A stretch of 64,000 bases of DNA from Burkholderia sp. D-99 (GCF_011605345.1 NZ_JAAOXM010000009.1:186001-250000); one strand, 5' to 3'. Shown: positions 1 through 8,757, counted from the first letter of the stretch. The notes: generated by a model from the sequence alone, not told the origin. A program made the numbers and translations.

Positions 1-374
1 CGGGCTACCTGCGCTCGAAGGACGACACGGGCTTCGTCGACAGCCTGCTCGCGCAGAAGACGATTCCGGTCGCGAAGGGCACCGGCCGGATCGACGACGG
101 TCCGTTCGCGGGCGTGAGCTGGCAGGTCAGCGCGCCGCTGACGCTGACGGGCGCGTTCTACTACGACCATATGCGCAATGCGATGACCGAGAACGGCACG
201 CTCGCAAGCGGCAACCGCTACGCGGTCGTCGGCATCGCCGAGTACGCGCTCAGCAAGCGCACGGAAGTCTACGGCACCGTCGACTTCAACAAGACGACCG
301 GCGCGGCGAACGTCGAGCTGCCGGGTCGCAACAACCAGACCGGCATCGCGATCGGCCTGCGCAATATCTTCTGA
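1..374 (+). CDS. Gram-negative porin, C-terminal part (5' end outside window)
   Basis: The visible reading frame begins at base 3 and encodes about 123 residues ending in Phe (..RNIF), the usual terminal aromatic of an outer-membrane beta-barrel recognised by the BAM complex. Alternating hydrophobic/polar strands and the segment ALSKRTEVYGTVDFNK match the last strands of Burkholderia trimeric general porins. The same ..LSKRT(E/D)VY.. motif recurs near the end of the complete porin at 39763. The role is presumably passive diffusion of small hydrophilic solutes. The N-terminus, signal peptide and constriction loop lie upstream of the window, so selectivity cannot be judged. Confidence 0.85.
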   Translation, partial: GYLRSKDDTGFVDSLLAQKTIPVAKGTGRIDDGPFAGVSWQVSAPLTLTGAFYYDHMRNAMTENGTLASGNRYAVVGIAEYALSKRTEVYGTVDFNKTTGAANVELPGRNNQTGIAIGLRNIF

Positions 375-419
375 CGAACGTCGGAACGCATGTGCCGGCA
401 GTCGTCCGGCATGCATCGA

Positions 420-448
420 AGGGGCGCCGCGAGGTGCCTCTTTTTTTT
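420..448 (+). terminator. Rho-independent terminator of the porin
   Basis: A GC-rich stem (GGGGCGCC / GGTGCCTC, with G-U pairs) and a short loop are followed by a run of eight T. It lies 46 bp after the porin stop codon. Confidence 0.75.
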
Positions 449-749
449 CGTCACGCGACCTTCATACGCGCGCACGACTATTCGGCGAATGCTCCATCAG
501 GAGACCCCCGCGCCGTAAGGGATCCGTCGGCAATCCAGAACATACTTTTACAGTACGCGCGAAGGCTTTCCGCTACGCTGCGTGCATCGCCCGCTGCGTG
601 CCGTCAGGCCCGCGCGTGCGTCGTTCCGGTGGCGCTCGGCGAGCGCGGCCGGCCAGGTGCGTAACTTGTGTATCCGGTGATGACAATCGCGGTCTGCCGG
701 TTTTTTTCGTGGGACGATGCGCTCACGATTTTCTTGAAAGGGGATGACG
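449..749. other. Intergenic region, no gene recognised
   Basis: This stretch of about 300 bp separates the porin terminator from the small gene at 750. ORFs in it have shadow-like arginine/proline-rich composition. Its last part carries the ribosome-binding site AAAGGGG at about 736-742 for the next gene. No RNA gene or clear operator was seen. Confidence 0.5.
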
Positions 750-980
750 ATGGGTATCCTGGACACCGTGGGTGAAATCGCTGGCGCAGTCGCAGCCGTT
801 GAAGGCGCGGAAAAGCTGGATCCGGATGCGGGCCTGCTGACCAAGGCGGCGGCTGCCGTCGCCGGCTTCAAGGGCGCCGAGGCAGTCGAAGGTCTGCTCG
901 AGAAGAAAAAGGAAGAGCAGCCCGAGCAGCAGGCGGACGACACGCAGGCGACGGACGGCAGCGACACGTCGCAGGCCTGA
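750..980 (+). CDS. Small alanine-rich hypothetical protein with acidic tail
   Basis: Encodes 76 aa. The N-terminal two thirds (MGILDTVGEIAG... to about residue 50) are small, Ala/Gly-rich and probably helical. After a basic KKK cluster the C-terminus is Glu/Gln/Asp-rich and probably disordered. There is no signal peptide. The ATG at 744 lies too close to the Shine-Dalgarno AAAGGGG (736-742), so the ATG at 750 is preferred. A strong terminator follows, so it is probably monocistronic. I do not recognise the family; no function is proposed. Confidence 0.6.
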   Translation: MGILDTVGEIAGAVAAVEGAEKLDPDAGLLTKAAAAVAGFKGAEAVEGLLEKKKEEQPEQQADDTQATDGSDTSQA

Positions 981-1103
981 GCATGGCGGCTGGTCCGGCC
1001 GCGGGCGCGCCCTTCGCGCGCCGGGCGGACCGGTGCCGCGCAGCCGGCAGGTCGGGCATGCGGTCGATCGGTGACGCATGACACACCCGGCAGCTGGTTT
1101 GAC

Positions 1104-1135
1104 CGGCGAGAGGCCACGTCTCTCGCCGTTTTTTA
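1104..1135 (+). terminator. Rho-independent terminator
   Basis: A perfect 9-bp stem CGGCGAGAG / CTCTCGCCG with a 7-nt loop is followed by six T. It lies about 120 bp downstream of the small gene at 750. Confidence 0.85.
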
Positions 1136-1223
1136 TTGGGCGTGCGCCCGGCCGCGCCGTGCCCCGCACGAATCCCCGAATCTTGCTATCGTGCCTCCAT
1201 CCGAACTGCGATGAGGCAATGCG

Positions 1224-2579
1224 ATGGATTTCGACTACGACCTGTTCGTCATCGGCGCCGGCTCCGGCGGCGTGAGGCTCGCGCGGATGTCCGCGTCATA
1301 CGGCGCACGCGTCGGCATAGCGGAAGAAGAGCAGATCGGCGGCACCTGCGTGCTGCGCGGCTGCATCCCGAAGAAACTGCTCGTCTACGCATCGCACTAC
1401 CCGCACGAAGTCGAGGACGCGAAGGGCTTTGGCTGGACCTTCGGCGCCGGCACGCTCGACTGGCCCGCGCTGATCGCCGCGAAGGATCGCGAGATCAACC
1501 GGCTCAGCGACATTTACATCAACCTGCTGCGGCAATCGGGCGTCGAGATGCACGCGGGCCGCGCGACGCTCGTCGATGCGCACACCGTCGCAATCGGCGA
1601 ACGCAGCATCCGCGCGCGGCATATCGCGATCGCGACCGGCTCGCGCCCGTCGTCGCCGGCGCGGCCCGGCATCGAGCACACGATCACGTCGCGCGAGGCG
1701 CTGTCGCTCGCGACGTGCCCCAAGCGCATCGCGGTGGTCGGCGGCGGCTATATCGCGGTCGAGTTCGCGGGCATCTTCAATGGCTTCGGCAGCCACGTCG
1801 ACCTGTTCTATCGCGGCGAGAAGATCCTGCGCGGCTTCGACGACGACGTGCGCCAGTTCCTGACCGACGAGATGACGAAGCAGGGTGTCGCGATCCACGC
1901 GCGTGCGGTGGTCGAGTCGATTGAACGCGCGGACGACGGCACGCTGAGCGTGCGCGTCGGCGATGCGCGGCACGGGCCGTACGACCAGGTGCTCTATGCG
2001 ACCGGCCGCGTGCCGAACGTCGACGGGCTCGGACTCGAACAGGCGGGCGTGATGCTCGACGCGCGCGGCGCAATTGCGGTCGACGCGTATTCGGCGACAT
2101 CGGTGCCGTCGATCCACGCGATCGGCGACGTCACGTCGCGGCCGCAGCTCACGCCGGTGGCGACGCGCGACGGCGGGCTGCTCGCACGCACGCTGTTCGG
2201 CGGGTCGCGTGTCGCGGCGGATCATGCCTACGTGCCGTCGGCCGTGTTCAGCCAGCCCGAGGTCGCGACGGTCGGCCTGACCGAAGCCGACGCGCGTCAC
2301 GCGCATGGCGAGGTCGACATCTACCGTACGTCGTTCAAGGCGCTGCGCCATACGTTGTCGGGTCGCGACGAGCGCACGCTGATGAAGCTCGTCGTCGCGC
2401 GCGACAGCCAGCGCGTGGTCGGCGCGCACATGGTCGGCCGCGATGCGGGCGAGATCATCCAGGGGATTGCAATCGCGATTCGCGCGGGGGCGACGAAGGC
2501 GCAGTTCGACGACACGATCGGTATTCATCCGACCGCGGCAGAGGAGTTCGTGACGATGCGGCAGAAGGTGGCCGACTAG
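1224..2579 (+). CDS. gor: Glutathione-disulfide reductase
   Basis: Cytosolic FAD/NADPH enzyme that reduces glutathione disulfide. It has 451 aa, the usual length. The FAD-binding motif GAGSGG lies near residue 11, the redox-active pair sits in GGTCVLRGCIPKK (about residues 38-50), the NADPH-binding GGGYIAVE is mid-protein, and the FAD motif ATGRVPN...IGDV follows. The C-terminal dimer-interface motif GIHPTAAEEF carries the catalytic His-Glu. A GAGG ribosome-binding site precedes ATG 1224. It appears to stand alone. Dihydrolipoamide and mercuric reductases are less likely because of the CVLRGC context and C-terminus. Confidence 0.95.
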   Translation: MDFDYDLFVIGAGSGGVRLARMSASYGARVGIAEEEQIGGTCVLRGCIPKKLLVYASHYPHEVEDAKGFGWTFGAGTLDWPALIAAKDREINRLSDIYINLLRQSGVEMHAGRATLVDAHTVAIGERSIRARHIAIATGSRPSSPARPGIEHTITSREALSLATCPKRIAVVGGGYIAVEFAGIFNGFGSHVDLFYRGEKILRGFDDDVRQFLTDEMTKQGVAIHARAVVESIERADDGTLSVRVGDARHGPYDQVLYATGRVPNVDGLGLEQAGVMLDARGAIAVDAYSATSVPSIHAIGDVTSRPQLTPVATRDGGLLARTLFGGSRVAADHAYVPSAVFSQPEVATVGLTEADARHAHGEVDIYRTSFKALRHTLSGRDERTLMKLVVARDSQRVVGAHMVGRDAGEIIQGIAIAIRAGATKAQFDDTIGIHPTAAEEFVTMRQKVAD

Positions 2580-2844
2580 CGAGCGGCGGGTCGCCGGCCG
2601 CGCATTCCCTTCGCATTCCGCTATCGCTCGTCCGGCGATGAATGCCGCCGTGTGCATCGCGCGTCGACGCGCGATGGGACGACAGCCATGCAGCAGCAAT
2701 CGGGCGAATCGAGATCGGAGAAGCGCAGGCGCTGCAATCGCTCGGACCTGGTCCGTGCTAATTCATACGAGTCTGATTTCACTCTGTCCGCCGGGCGGTT
2801 AGGATTGCGCGGGTTGTCGTGCAAACGTTTGCCTGGAGGGCTCC
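2580..2844. other. Intergenic region between gor and the T6SS island
   Basis: Base composition becomes more mixed here than in the neighbours. An open frame runs through it from 2652 into the lipase, but its translation is arginine/cysteine-rich with no domain and it is not treated as coding. No terminator or operator was found. Confidence 0.4.
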
Positions 2845-3159
2845 TTGACTGCGAACACGGTCATTTCCGACGCGGCTGCACGCGCAGGCGTCAACATCCA
2901 CCAGTTCTACAGCCTGGATCCTGCTGTGCTGCGGACATCTACGAGTTCGAAGGCGCGCACGGGATCGGGGAGCAGTTCACTCTCAGCGACGGCATCACCG
3001 GGCGGGCGGTTGCGAACCGGCCATACAAGATCCAGCTTGCCAATGGCCAGATTGTCGAGGGCATCACCAGCGACAAAGGCGAGACCTGGCTCAGCCGGCG
3101 GGATGTCGCCCAGGGCCTCAAGCTGCTGCTCGAGAAACACCAGGAAGGCTGTTTCATGA
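2845..3159 (+). pseudogene. Frameshifted T6SS adaptor/tip-associated fragment (LysM-like start plus VgrG-type tail)
   Basis: A TTG start with GGAGGG upstream opens a frame whose first 30 or so residues look real (SDAAARAGVNIHQFYSLDP, resembling a LysM repeat) and then become Ser/Arg-rich nonsense. In another frame, from about 2932, a clean coding segment appears (DIYEFEGAHGIGEQFTL, then NRPYKIQLANGQIVEG). It resembles the beta-rich tail found at the C-terminus of some VgrG/PAAR proteins. A single indel between about 2915 and 2945 would join the two. The second frame has no stop and runs straight into the lipase at 3156. Inference: a short cargo-loading gene damaged by frameshift, or a real fusion. 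Confidence 0.5.
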
Positions 3160-5090
3160 CTGACGAAACCAACCAGCCAGACAATGCGGCCGACGGCGCA
3201 GATGCGCCGAAGCCCTATCAACACCCGTTTGCAACGCGCATCGTGCCGATGCAGCGCGATCATCTCGGGCAACCCTATTGGGAGTCCTATCACACGCCGA
3301 GCAGTTTCGAGGTGCGCGCCGAGTGCCGCATTCCTCCACATATTCCGGGCGTCATCATCTTCGTGCATGGCGTCAACTCTACGGGTGAGTGGTATGACGC
3401 GGCGGAACAGGGGCTGTGTGATGGCCTTAATGATCGGTTGCGGCGCACGGACGGAACGGCTCTTATACCCAACACATATACAGATGAGCCTGAACTGGAT
3501 GGTGGGCCCAGGGTGCGCCGGATCAAAAAGAACGGACCCTCACCGGTGATTCGTTTCTACTGGGGTTACAGCGCGGAGCCCGGCACTGAACGCAACTGGC
3601 GCATCCCGATGCGCAACCCGCGCGGTTTCGATGCATGGACCCCTGCGTGCACGAACGAGAAAGGTCCGTGGTATTGGGGTGGCGGCCCCTTCCAGAACGG
3701 CACCAACAACTTGCAGCAGGTATGGAGCGAAGCAGGCTTCAAACGTCATGTGCTCGGATTCGACATGGAGGCGTTGAACACCGAAGCCGATCGTCAGTTG
3801 CAGGATGCGCCGCCGCGTACGTACTACGCACACGCAGCCCAAAGACTGGCCGACTTGATCGACCGGATACGCAACGAATGCCCGCGCGATACGGTGACGG
3901 TGATGTCGCACAGCCAGGGCACCATGATTGCGCTGGCGGCGACAGCCTTATGCAAAGCGCGCGCGCCCGATGCGCTGTTCGTGATGAACTCGCCGTACGC
4001 CCTCGATGACAAGATCACCGATGCATTGGCCTGCGGTGCGGAGCGCCCCACTCCCGAAGCGCGCGTCGGTACCTTCCGGAACATCGCAAACCGGATCAAG
4101 CAGGACAAGCGCGAGATGACCGAGGCGCGGATGAAGCAGCTTCAGTGCGGCGCATCCGAGGACATGGATTTCTGGCGGCCTGACAACCAGCGAAAGTCCG
4201 GCGTGCATGAGCGTGACAATCACGGCCGGCTGTATGTGTACTTCACGCCGCACGATCGCGTGATGGGTGCGGTACCGCTGCAAAGCATCGGCTGGCAGGG
4301 CGTGGACGACACGTTGCTCGACGAGTTGGGCGATACCGTCAAGCAGCGCATGCTGGCGCGCGGTACGCCGGTGGGCGACGTACCGGGCGTGAAGAAATTC
4401 GGGACGTTGCCACCGACACCCGAGGACAAGCTCGTAGCCGGCGCGAAGCCGACCGATTTCTGGAATGGAAACCGGGATATTTTCACGCCGCTCGTGAAAC
4501 TGTGGGCGGTACCGCATCCCGACAAAACCGTGACGATCAACGCCGAAGAAGTGCCGGATCCGGTCACGGCGGACGAGATGCGGCAGTTCGAAAACGCACG
4601 TAAAGGGGTCGATGAAATGGGCAAGTGGATTCCCGATCCCAATGATCCCAACACCGGGAGCTACGCTGACCCCGACTACCGTTATATGCGCTCGATTTAC
4701 CAGCCGGAGCGCACCGTGACGACCGAGGACATTTATACCTCCAGGCGCACGACTCGGCCCGAGACCCAGGACGAGATGCTGCAACGACTCGACACCTATC
4801 GCGCCGAGCCGACCAATCACAGCACGTTGCCGCAGCACCAGGCATTCATGCGCCGCGTGGTGGCTTACGACCTGCCAGTCGGTTTCTGTGATGCGTATGA
4901 GAAGCCGGCACTCCGGAACCGCCTGATGAAATTGGCTGACTGGACGCAGGGCTATGACGATTACTTTGAAAGAGGTGTCCCTCGGAACATCGTCAAACCG
5001 TCGTATATCGATTGGGAAACGGTTGCTGACGAACAAAGCAAGACCGAAGCCGAACGACTTCGGCAACAGCAATGGAAAGGGGGCGCGTAA
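3156..5090 (+). CDS. Type VI secretion lipase effector, Tle3-like (DUF3274 alpha/beta hydrolase)
   Basis: Encodes 644 aa. An alpha/beta-hydrolase core starts with strand VIIFVHGVNSTG (residues 67-77, oxyanion region) and has the nucleophile elbow SHSQGT with Ser253. The long C-terminal region with the DxxWxGN segment around DFWNGNRDIFTPLVK fits DUF3274 of the Tle3 family. Known members are antibacterial phospholipases delivered by T6SS into the target periplasm. There is no signal peptide, as expected. ATG 3156 is chosen because the family normally starts just before the YQHPFATRIVP block, and it overlaps the TGA of the upstream frame (ATGA). The stop overlaps the start of the immunity gene (TAATG). 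No T6SS structural genes are in the window. Confidence 0.85.
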   Translation: MTDETNQPDNAADGADAPKPYQHPFATRIVPMQRDHLGQPYWESYHTPSSFEVRAECRIPPHIPGVIIFVHGVNSTGEWYDAAEQGLCDGLNDRLRRTDGTALIPNTYTDEPELDGGPRVRRIKKNGPSPVIRFYWGYSAEPGTERNWRIPMRNPRGFDAWTPACTNEKGPWYWGGGPFQNGTNNLQQVWSEAGFKRHVLGFDMEALNTEADRQLQDAPPRTYYAHAAQRLADLIDRIRNECPRDTVTVMSHSQGTMIALAATALCKARAPDALFVMNSPYALDDKITDALACGAERPTPEARVGTFRNIANRIKQDKREMTEARMKQLQCGASEDMDFWRPDNQRKSGVHERDNHGRLYVYFTPHDRVMGAVPLQSIGWQGVDDTLLDELGDTVKQRMLARGTPVGDVPGVKKFGTLPPTPEDKLVAGAKPTDFWNGNRDIFTPLVKLWAVPHPDKTVTINAEEVPDPVTADEMRQFENARKGVDEMGKWIPDPNDPNTGSYADPDYRYMRSIYQPERTVTTEDIYTSRRTTRPETQDEMLQRLDTYRAEPTNHSTLPQHQAFMRRVVAYDLPVGFCDAYEKPALRNRLMKLADWTQGYDDYFERGVPRNIVKPSYIDWETVADEQSKTEAERLRQQQWKGGA

Positions 5091-5815
5091 TGAGATACGT
5101 CATGACCATAATCGTGCTGATCGTTCTTGTGCAGGGGTGTACGGCGCAGACGCCGCGGCATTCGAGCTTCGGACTCGGAGATTTCATGAGTTCAACGATC
5201 AAGGAGTTGCCGTATGACTCGCCGCCCCAGGTCATCTACCGAATCGATGACCACCGCTTTGTTACGCTGGAACGTTACCGGGACTGTCATCACGGGGAAT
5301 CGTATTACAACGATACGCGTGCTGGAATCCGAAAGTATCTGGGGCGAGGCATGTTTGAGAATTTCCAGGGGCGTATCGTTAATGCGGATCTGACTGGAAG
5401 GAATATTGTTTTGCCACTTGCCTATCCAAAGGGATTGATTTGCGGAAATGGTGAAAAAGGTTGCGTGGTGCCATTCTGGTATTCGACGGATGGCGGTAAG
5501 ACTTTTGCCACGAAGGTTTACATGGATCACAGCTTTGACGCCTTCGAGGATTCGAAGAAATATACAGTGGTAGTTACAAGCGACAGCGCCTTCATTTCCA
5601 AGAGAATCAGTGAAACGGTAAACGCGGTTGACACTGACCGTTATCCGCTCATTCCTGGTTTTGTATATGGGACAGGCCCGCTGCCCTCAGGTAAGCGTAT
5701 TGAGTTTGACGCGAAGATTCCCGGCAATCTTCGCACGCCCTCCGGCCAGGACCGCATCACCTGCGATGCATCGATCCAGCCGACGAACCCCGACGCGCCG
5801 CTGGTACCCCAGTGA
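5090..5815 (+). CDS. Tli3-like periplasmic immunity lipoprotein
   Basis: Encodes 241 aa from ATG 5090, which overlaps the lipase stop by one base. An earlier in-frame ATG at 5072 would lie inside the lipase gene and add six residues before the signal. The N-terminus is a lipoprotein signal with lipobox LVQGC (Cys17). The mature part contains a WYSTDGGKTF segment typical of Tli3 proteins. It should sit in the periplasm and block the cognate lipase, protecting the producer from itself and its kin. AT content is visibly higher than in the flanking genes, which suggests acquisition with the effector. Immunity function is inferred from family and position. Confidence 0.8.
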   Translation: MRYVMTIIVLIVLVQGCTAQTPRHSSFGLGDFMSSTIKELPYDSPPQVIYRIDDHRFVTLERYRDCHHGESYYNDTRAGIRKYLGRGMFENFQGRIVNADLTGRNIVLPLAYPKGLICGNGEKGCVVPFWYSTDGGKTFATKVYMDHSFDAFEDSKKYTVVVTSDSAFISKRISETVNAVDTDRYPLIPGFVYGTGPLPSGKRIEFDAKIPGNLRTPSGQDRITCDASIQPTNPDAPLVPQ

Positions 5816-5854
5816 CGCGCGAGCGTTCACCGCGCGTCAAACAAGACCATCATC

Positions 5855-5977
5855 ATGAAAGCACCCGTAGGCGATGCGTCGAGGTCCGTCTGCGGAGTGA
5901 GCTATGCAGGCTACGGGGAGTGGATCGAGCGGGTCGACTGGTGGAATTTCCAGTGCCGCAGCGAGCGGGCCGAGTGA
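5855..5977 (+). CDS. 40-codon ORF downstream of Tli3, possible gene remnant
   Basis: This ORF encodes 40 residues and includes the Trp-rich segment GYGEWIERVDWWNFQC. Aromatic and acidic content is unlike the Arg/Pro shadow ORFs of this genome, so it may be the surviving start of an immunity or effector gene cut off at the island edge. There is no strong ribosome-binding site. I do not recognise a family; alternatively it is chance. Confidence 0.35.
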   Translation: MKAPVGDASRSVCGVSYAGYGEWIERVDWWNFQCRSERAE

Positions 5978-6065
5978 CGGCAATGAGCGCAGGCCCACGT
6001 GGTTGGTCGTATCGCCAGATTCTTCGACGATGCAACGAAATTCTCGCCCGGTTCGCCGCGCCCGC

Positions 6066-7367
6066 TCAATGCATGCCGAACGCGTCCAGCAGCCGATACC
6101 AGCTCATCGCGAGCACGAGCGCCGGCGTGCGCAAGGCCTCGCCGCCCGGGAAGTCGCGATGCCGGATCTTGTCGAACAGGTCGAAGCGGCTCGCCTGTCC
6201 GTTGATCGCTTCGGCGATCAGCTTGCCCGCGAGCGCGGTCGTGTTCACGCCGTGCCCCGAAAACCCCTGCGCGAAGTACATCGTCGGCGCGATGCGGCCG
6301 AAGTGCGGCGCGCGGTTCATCGTGATGTCGACGAAGCCGCCCCATGCATAGTCGACCTTCACGTCCGCCAGTTGCGGGAACGTCTTCAGCATGTCCGCGC
6401 GCATCGCCGCGGCGAGGTCGCGCGGCTCCCGCGTCGAATAGCTGACCTTGCCGCCCCACACGAGCCGGGTGTCGGGCGCCGGCCGGAAATAGTCGAGCAC
6501 GAAGCGGCTGTCGCAGATCGCCGCGCGTGCGGGCATCAGCGCGGCGGCGCGGGCTTCACCGAGCGGCTCGGTCGCGATCACGTAGGTGCCGACCGGCATG
6601 ATCTTCTTCGACAGCGCGGGCGCGAGCGTGCCGACATAGGTGTTGCACGCGAGCACGACGAAGCGCGCGCGCACGTTGCCGCCGCTCGTCTCGACGACAT
6701 GGCCGCCCGCGACGTCGAGCACGCGCGTCACGCAGCTGTCCTCGTGGATGCGTACGCCCGCATCGGTCGCCGCACGCGCGAGGCCGAGCGTGTAGTTGAG
6801 CGGATGGAGGTGGCCGCTGTCCGGGTCGTACAGGCCGCCGCAATAGCGCTCGGACTGCACGTAGTCGCCGAGTTCCTCGGCTTCGACGAAATGAAAGCGG
6901 TCGTAGCCGAAGCGTTTCGCGGCTTCGTCGCGCCAGCGCTTCAGCGAATCGGCGTCGCGCTCGGTGTTCGCGGCGGTCAGGTAGCCGGGCACCAGCGCGC
7001 AGTCGATGTCGTGCTGCGCGATGCGCGACTTCACGAGCGACAGCGTTTCGAGCCCCATGTCCCAGATGCGCTTCACGTCGCCTTCCGGCATGAACTGCCC
7101 GAACGTGTCGATGTCGCACGCAAAGCCGCCGATCAGCTGGCCGCCGTTGCGGCCGCTCGCCGCCCATCCGACCCGCGACGCTTCGAGCACGGTCACCGAA
7201 TGGCCGCGCTCGGCAAGGTTGAGCGCGGCGGACAGGCCCGTGAGGCCCGCGCCGATCACGCACACGTCGGCATCGATCGTGCCGGCGAGCGGCGCGTGGC
7301 GGGTCGTATCGTTGGCGGTCGCCGCGTAGTAGGACGCGACGTGCGGCTGGTTGGCGAATGTCTGCAT
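6066..7367 (-). CDS. puuB: Gamma-glutamylputrescine oxidase (FAD), distal paralog
   Basis: Encodes 433 aa. PuuB oxidises gamma-glutamylputrescine to gamma-glutamyl-gamma-aminobutyraldehyde. It has the DAO-family dinucleotide fold with DADVCVIGAGLTGLSAA (about residues 33-49), SGRNGGQ of the PuuB/OrdL group, and the C-terminal GFSGHGVNTTALAGK. ATG 7367 is chosen because it begins the conserved SYY(A/E)AT region; the longer frame upstream is arginine-rich. It lies 25 bp after the paralog at 7393-8697 and is last in the minus-strand putrescine cluster. A related amine oxidase specificity cannot be excluded. Confidence 0.85.
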   Translation of the reverse strand: MQTFANQPHVASYYAATANDTTRHAPLAGTIDADVCVIGAGLTGLSAALNLAERGHSVTVLEASRVGWAASGRNGGQLIGGFACDIDTFGQFMPEGDVKRIWDMGLETLSLVKSRIAQHDIDCALVPGYLTAANTERDADSLKRWRDEAAKRFGYDRFHFVEAEELGDYVQSERYCGGLYDPDSGHLHPLNYTLGLARAATDAGVRIHEDSCVTRVLDVAGGHVVETSGGNVRARFVVLACNTYVGTLAPALSKKIMPVGTYVIATEPLGEARAAALMPARAAICDSRFVLDYFRPAPDTRLVWGGKVSYSTREPRDLAAAMRADMLKTFPQLADVKVDYAWGGFVDITMNRAPHFGRIAPTMYFAQGFSGHGVNTTALAGKLIAEAINGQASRFDLFDKIRHRDFPGGEALRTPALVLAMSWYRLLDAFGMH

Positions 7368-7392
7368 GGTCAGGAGAACGGAGAAAGTAGGC

Positions 7393-8697
7393 TCAGAACA
7401 GCTCGCGCACGCGGTGGTACAGCATCCCGAGTTCGAGCGCGGGCTGCCGCCAGGCGTCGCCGCCGGGGAAACGCCGGTGGCGCATGCTTGCGAACAGGTC
7501 GAACGCATGCGTGTCGCCCGCGATCGCGCCGGCGACCGCGCGTCCGGCGATGCCGGTGAGCGCGACACCGTGCCCGCTGAAGCCCTGGACGTAGAAGAAG
7601 TTCGGATCGAGCGCGCCGAAGTCCGGCGCGCGGTTGCGCGTGACGTCGACGAAGCCGCCCCATGCGTGGTCGACGCGCACGTCGCCGAGCTGCGGGAACA
7701 CGCCGACCATGCGCCGCCGGATCGTTTCGGCGAGCGTGGCGGGCGACGCGCCGGCCGAATTCGCGCGGCCGCCGAACAGCATCCGGTGGTCGGCCGACAG
7801 CCGGAAGTAGTCGAGGAAGAAGTTGTTGTCGCACACGGCTTCGCGCTGCGCGATCAGCGCGTCTGCACGTGCCTGGCCGAGCGGCTCGGTCGCGATGATG
7901 TACGACGCGATCGGCGCAATGCGGGCAGCCGTCGCGGCCGGCAGCACGCCACCGGGGCCCGCGTTGCAGCACGATACGACGAAGCGGCAGCGCACGTCGC
8001 CCGACGGCGTGCGCACGACCGGCCGCGCGCCGCGCACGATGTCGAGCGCGGGCGTATGCGCATACAGCGCGACGCCTTCGCGGCGCGCGGCCTCGGCGAG
8101 GCCGAGGCAGTACTTGAGCGGATGCAGGTGACCGGACAGCGGATCGTGCACGCCGGCCAGGTAACGCGTCGATGCGATGCGTGCGTGGATCGCGCCGGTG
8201 TCGAGCCAGGCGAGCGATGGATGGCCCCAGCGTGACGTCGCGGCGTCCATCCACGCGCGCAGGTCGTCGATGCGGCGCGGCTTCGTCGCGACCGTCAGGT
8301 AGCCGCGCGTGAAGTCGCAGTCGATCCCGTAACGTGCGATCCGCTCGGCGATCAGCGCGACGCCGTCGAGCGACAGCGACCACGCGGCGCGTGCACCGTC
8401 GGCGCCGAGCTGCCGCTCGATTTCCTCATCCTTCGCGAAGCCGGTGATGGCCTGGCCGCCGTTGCGGCCCGACGCGCCCCAGCCGGGCCGGTGCGCATCG
8501 ATCACCGCGACGGTGAGCCCGCGCGCGCGGCAGTCGAGCGCCGTCGACAGGCCCGCGAAGCCGGCGCCGATCACGCACACGTCCACATCGATCGTGTCGT
8601 CGAGCGCGGGATCGTCCACGGCGGGGCGCACGGCCGTCGCCTCGTAGTACGAGTCGCGCGCGAGCGCATCGGCGCGGCGGGTGAAAGACTGCGTCAT
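7393..8697 (-). CDS. puuB: Gamma-glutamylputrescine oxidase (FAD), proximal paralog
   Basis: Encodes 434 aa of the same DAO/PuuB family as its neighbour. It has DVDVCVIGAGFAGLSTA at the N-terminal Rossmann fold, SGRNGGQAITGFA, and the C-terminal GFSGHGVALTGIAG. Start ATG 8697 gives the conserved ARDSYYEAT near residue 14. The two copies differ substantially, suggesting an old duplication with different substrates or expression. It is separated from the upstream DUF3138 gene by a terminator and a second hairpin, so expression may be attenuated or independent of the pot genes. Confidence 0.85.
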   Translation of the reverse strand: MTQSFTRRADALARDSYYEATAVRPAVDDPALDDTIDVDVCVIGAGFAGLSTALDCRARGLTVAVIDAHRPGWGASGRNGGQAITGFAKDEEIERQLGADGARAAWSLSLDGVALIAERIARYGIDCDFTRGYLTVATKPRRIDDLRAWMDAATSRWGHPSLAWLDTGAIHARIASTRYLAGVHDPLSGHLHPLKYCLGLAEAARREGVALYAHTPALDIVRGARPVVRTPSGDVRCRFVVSCCNAGPGGVLPAATAARIAPIASYIIATEPLGQARADALIAQREAVCDNNFFLDYFRLSADHRMLFGGRANSAGASPATLAETIRRRMVGVFPQLGDVRVDHAWGGFVDVTRNRAPDFGALDPNFFYVQGFSGHGVALTGIAGRAVAGAIAGDTHAFDLFASMRHRRFPGGDAWRQPALELGMLYHRVRELF

Positions 8698-8717
8698 CAG
8701 ACCGACTCCCTCGTTGC

Positions 8718-8754
8718 GGCTGGAACGCGATGCGTGCTGCATCGTGTTCCAGCC
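8718..8754 (-). promoter_or_regulatory. Long hairpin in the leader of puuB
   Basis: A near-perfect 16-bp stem (GGCTGGAACGCGATGC / GCATCGTGTTCCAGCC, one C/T difference that still pairs as G-U in RNA) has a 5-nt loop. It lies 20 bp upstream of the puuB start and just after the terminator at 8758-8800. It may be an mRNA-stability or attenuation element. Confidence 0.55.
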
Positions 8755-8757
8755 GGT

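Noticed and set aside
2652..3155. N-terminal extension of the lipase frame up to 2652
   Set aside because: Translation is arginine/cysteine-rich until about 2932 and has no ribosome-binding site or family match; only the segment after 2932 looks coding.
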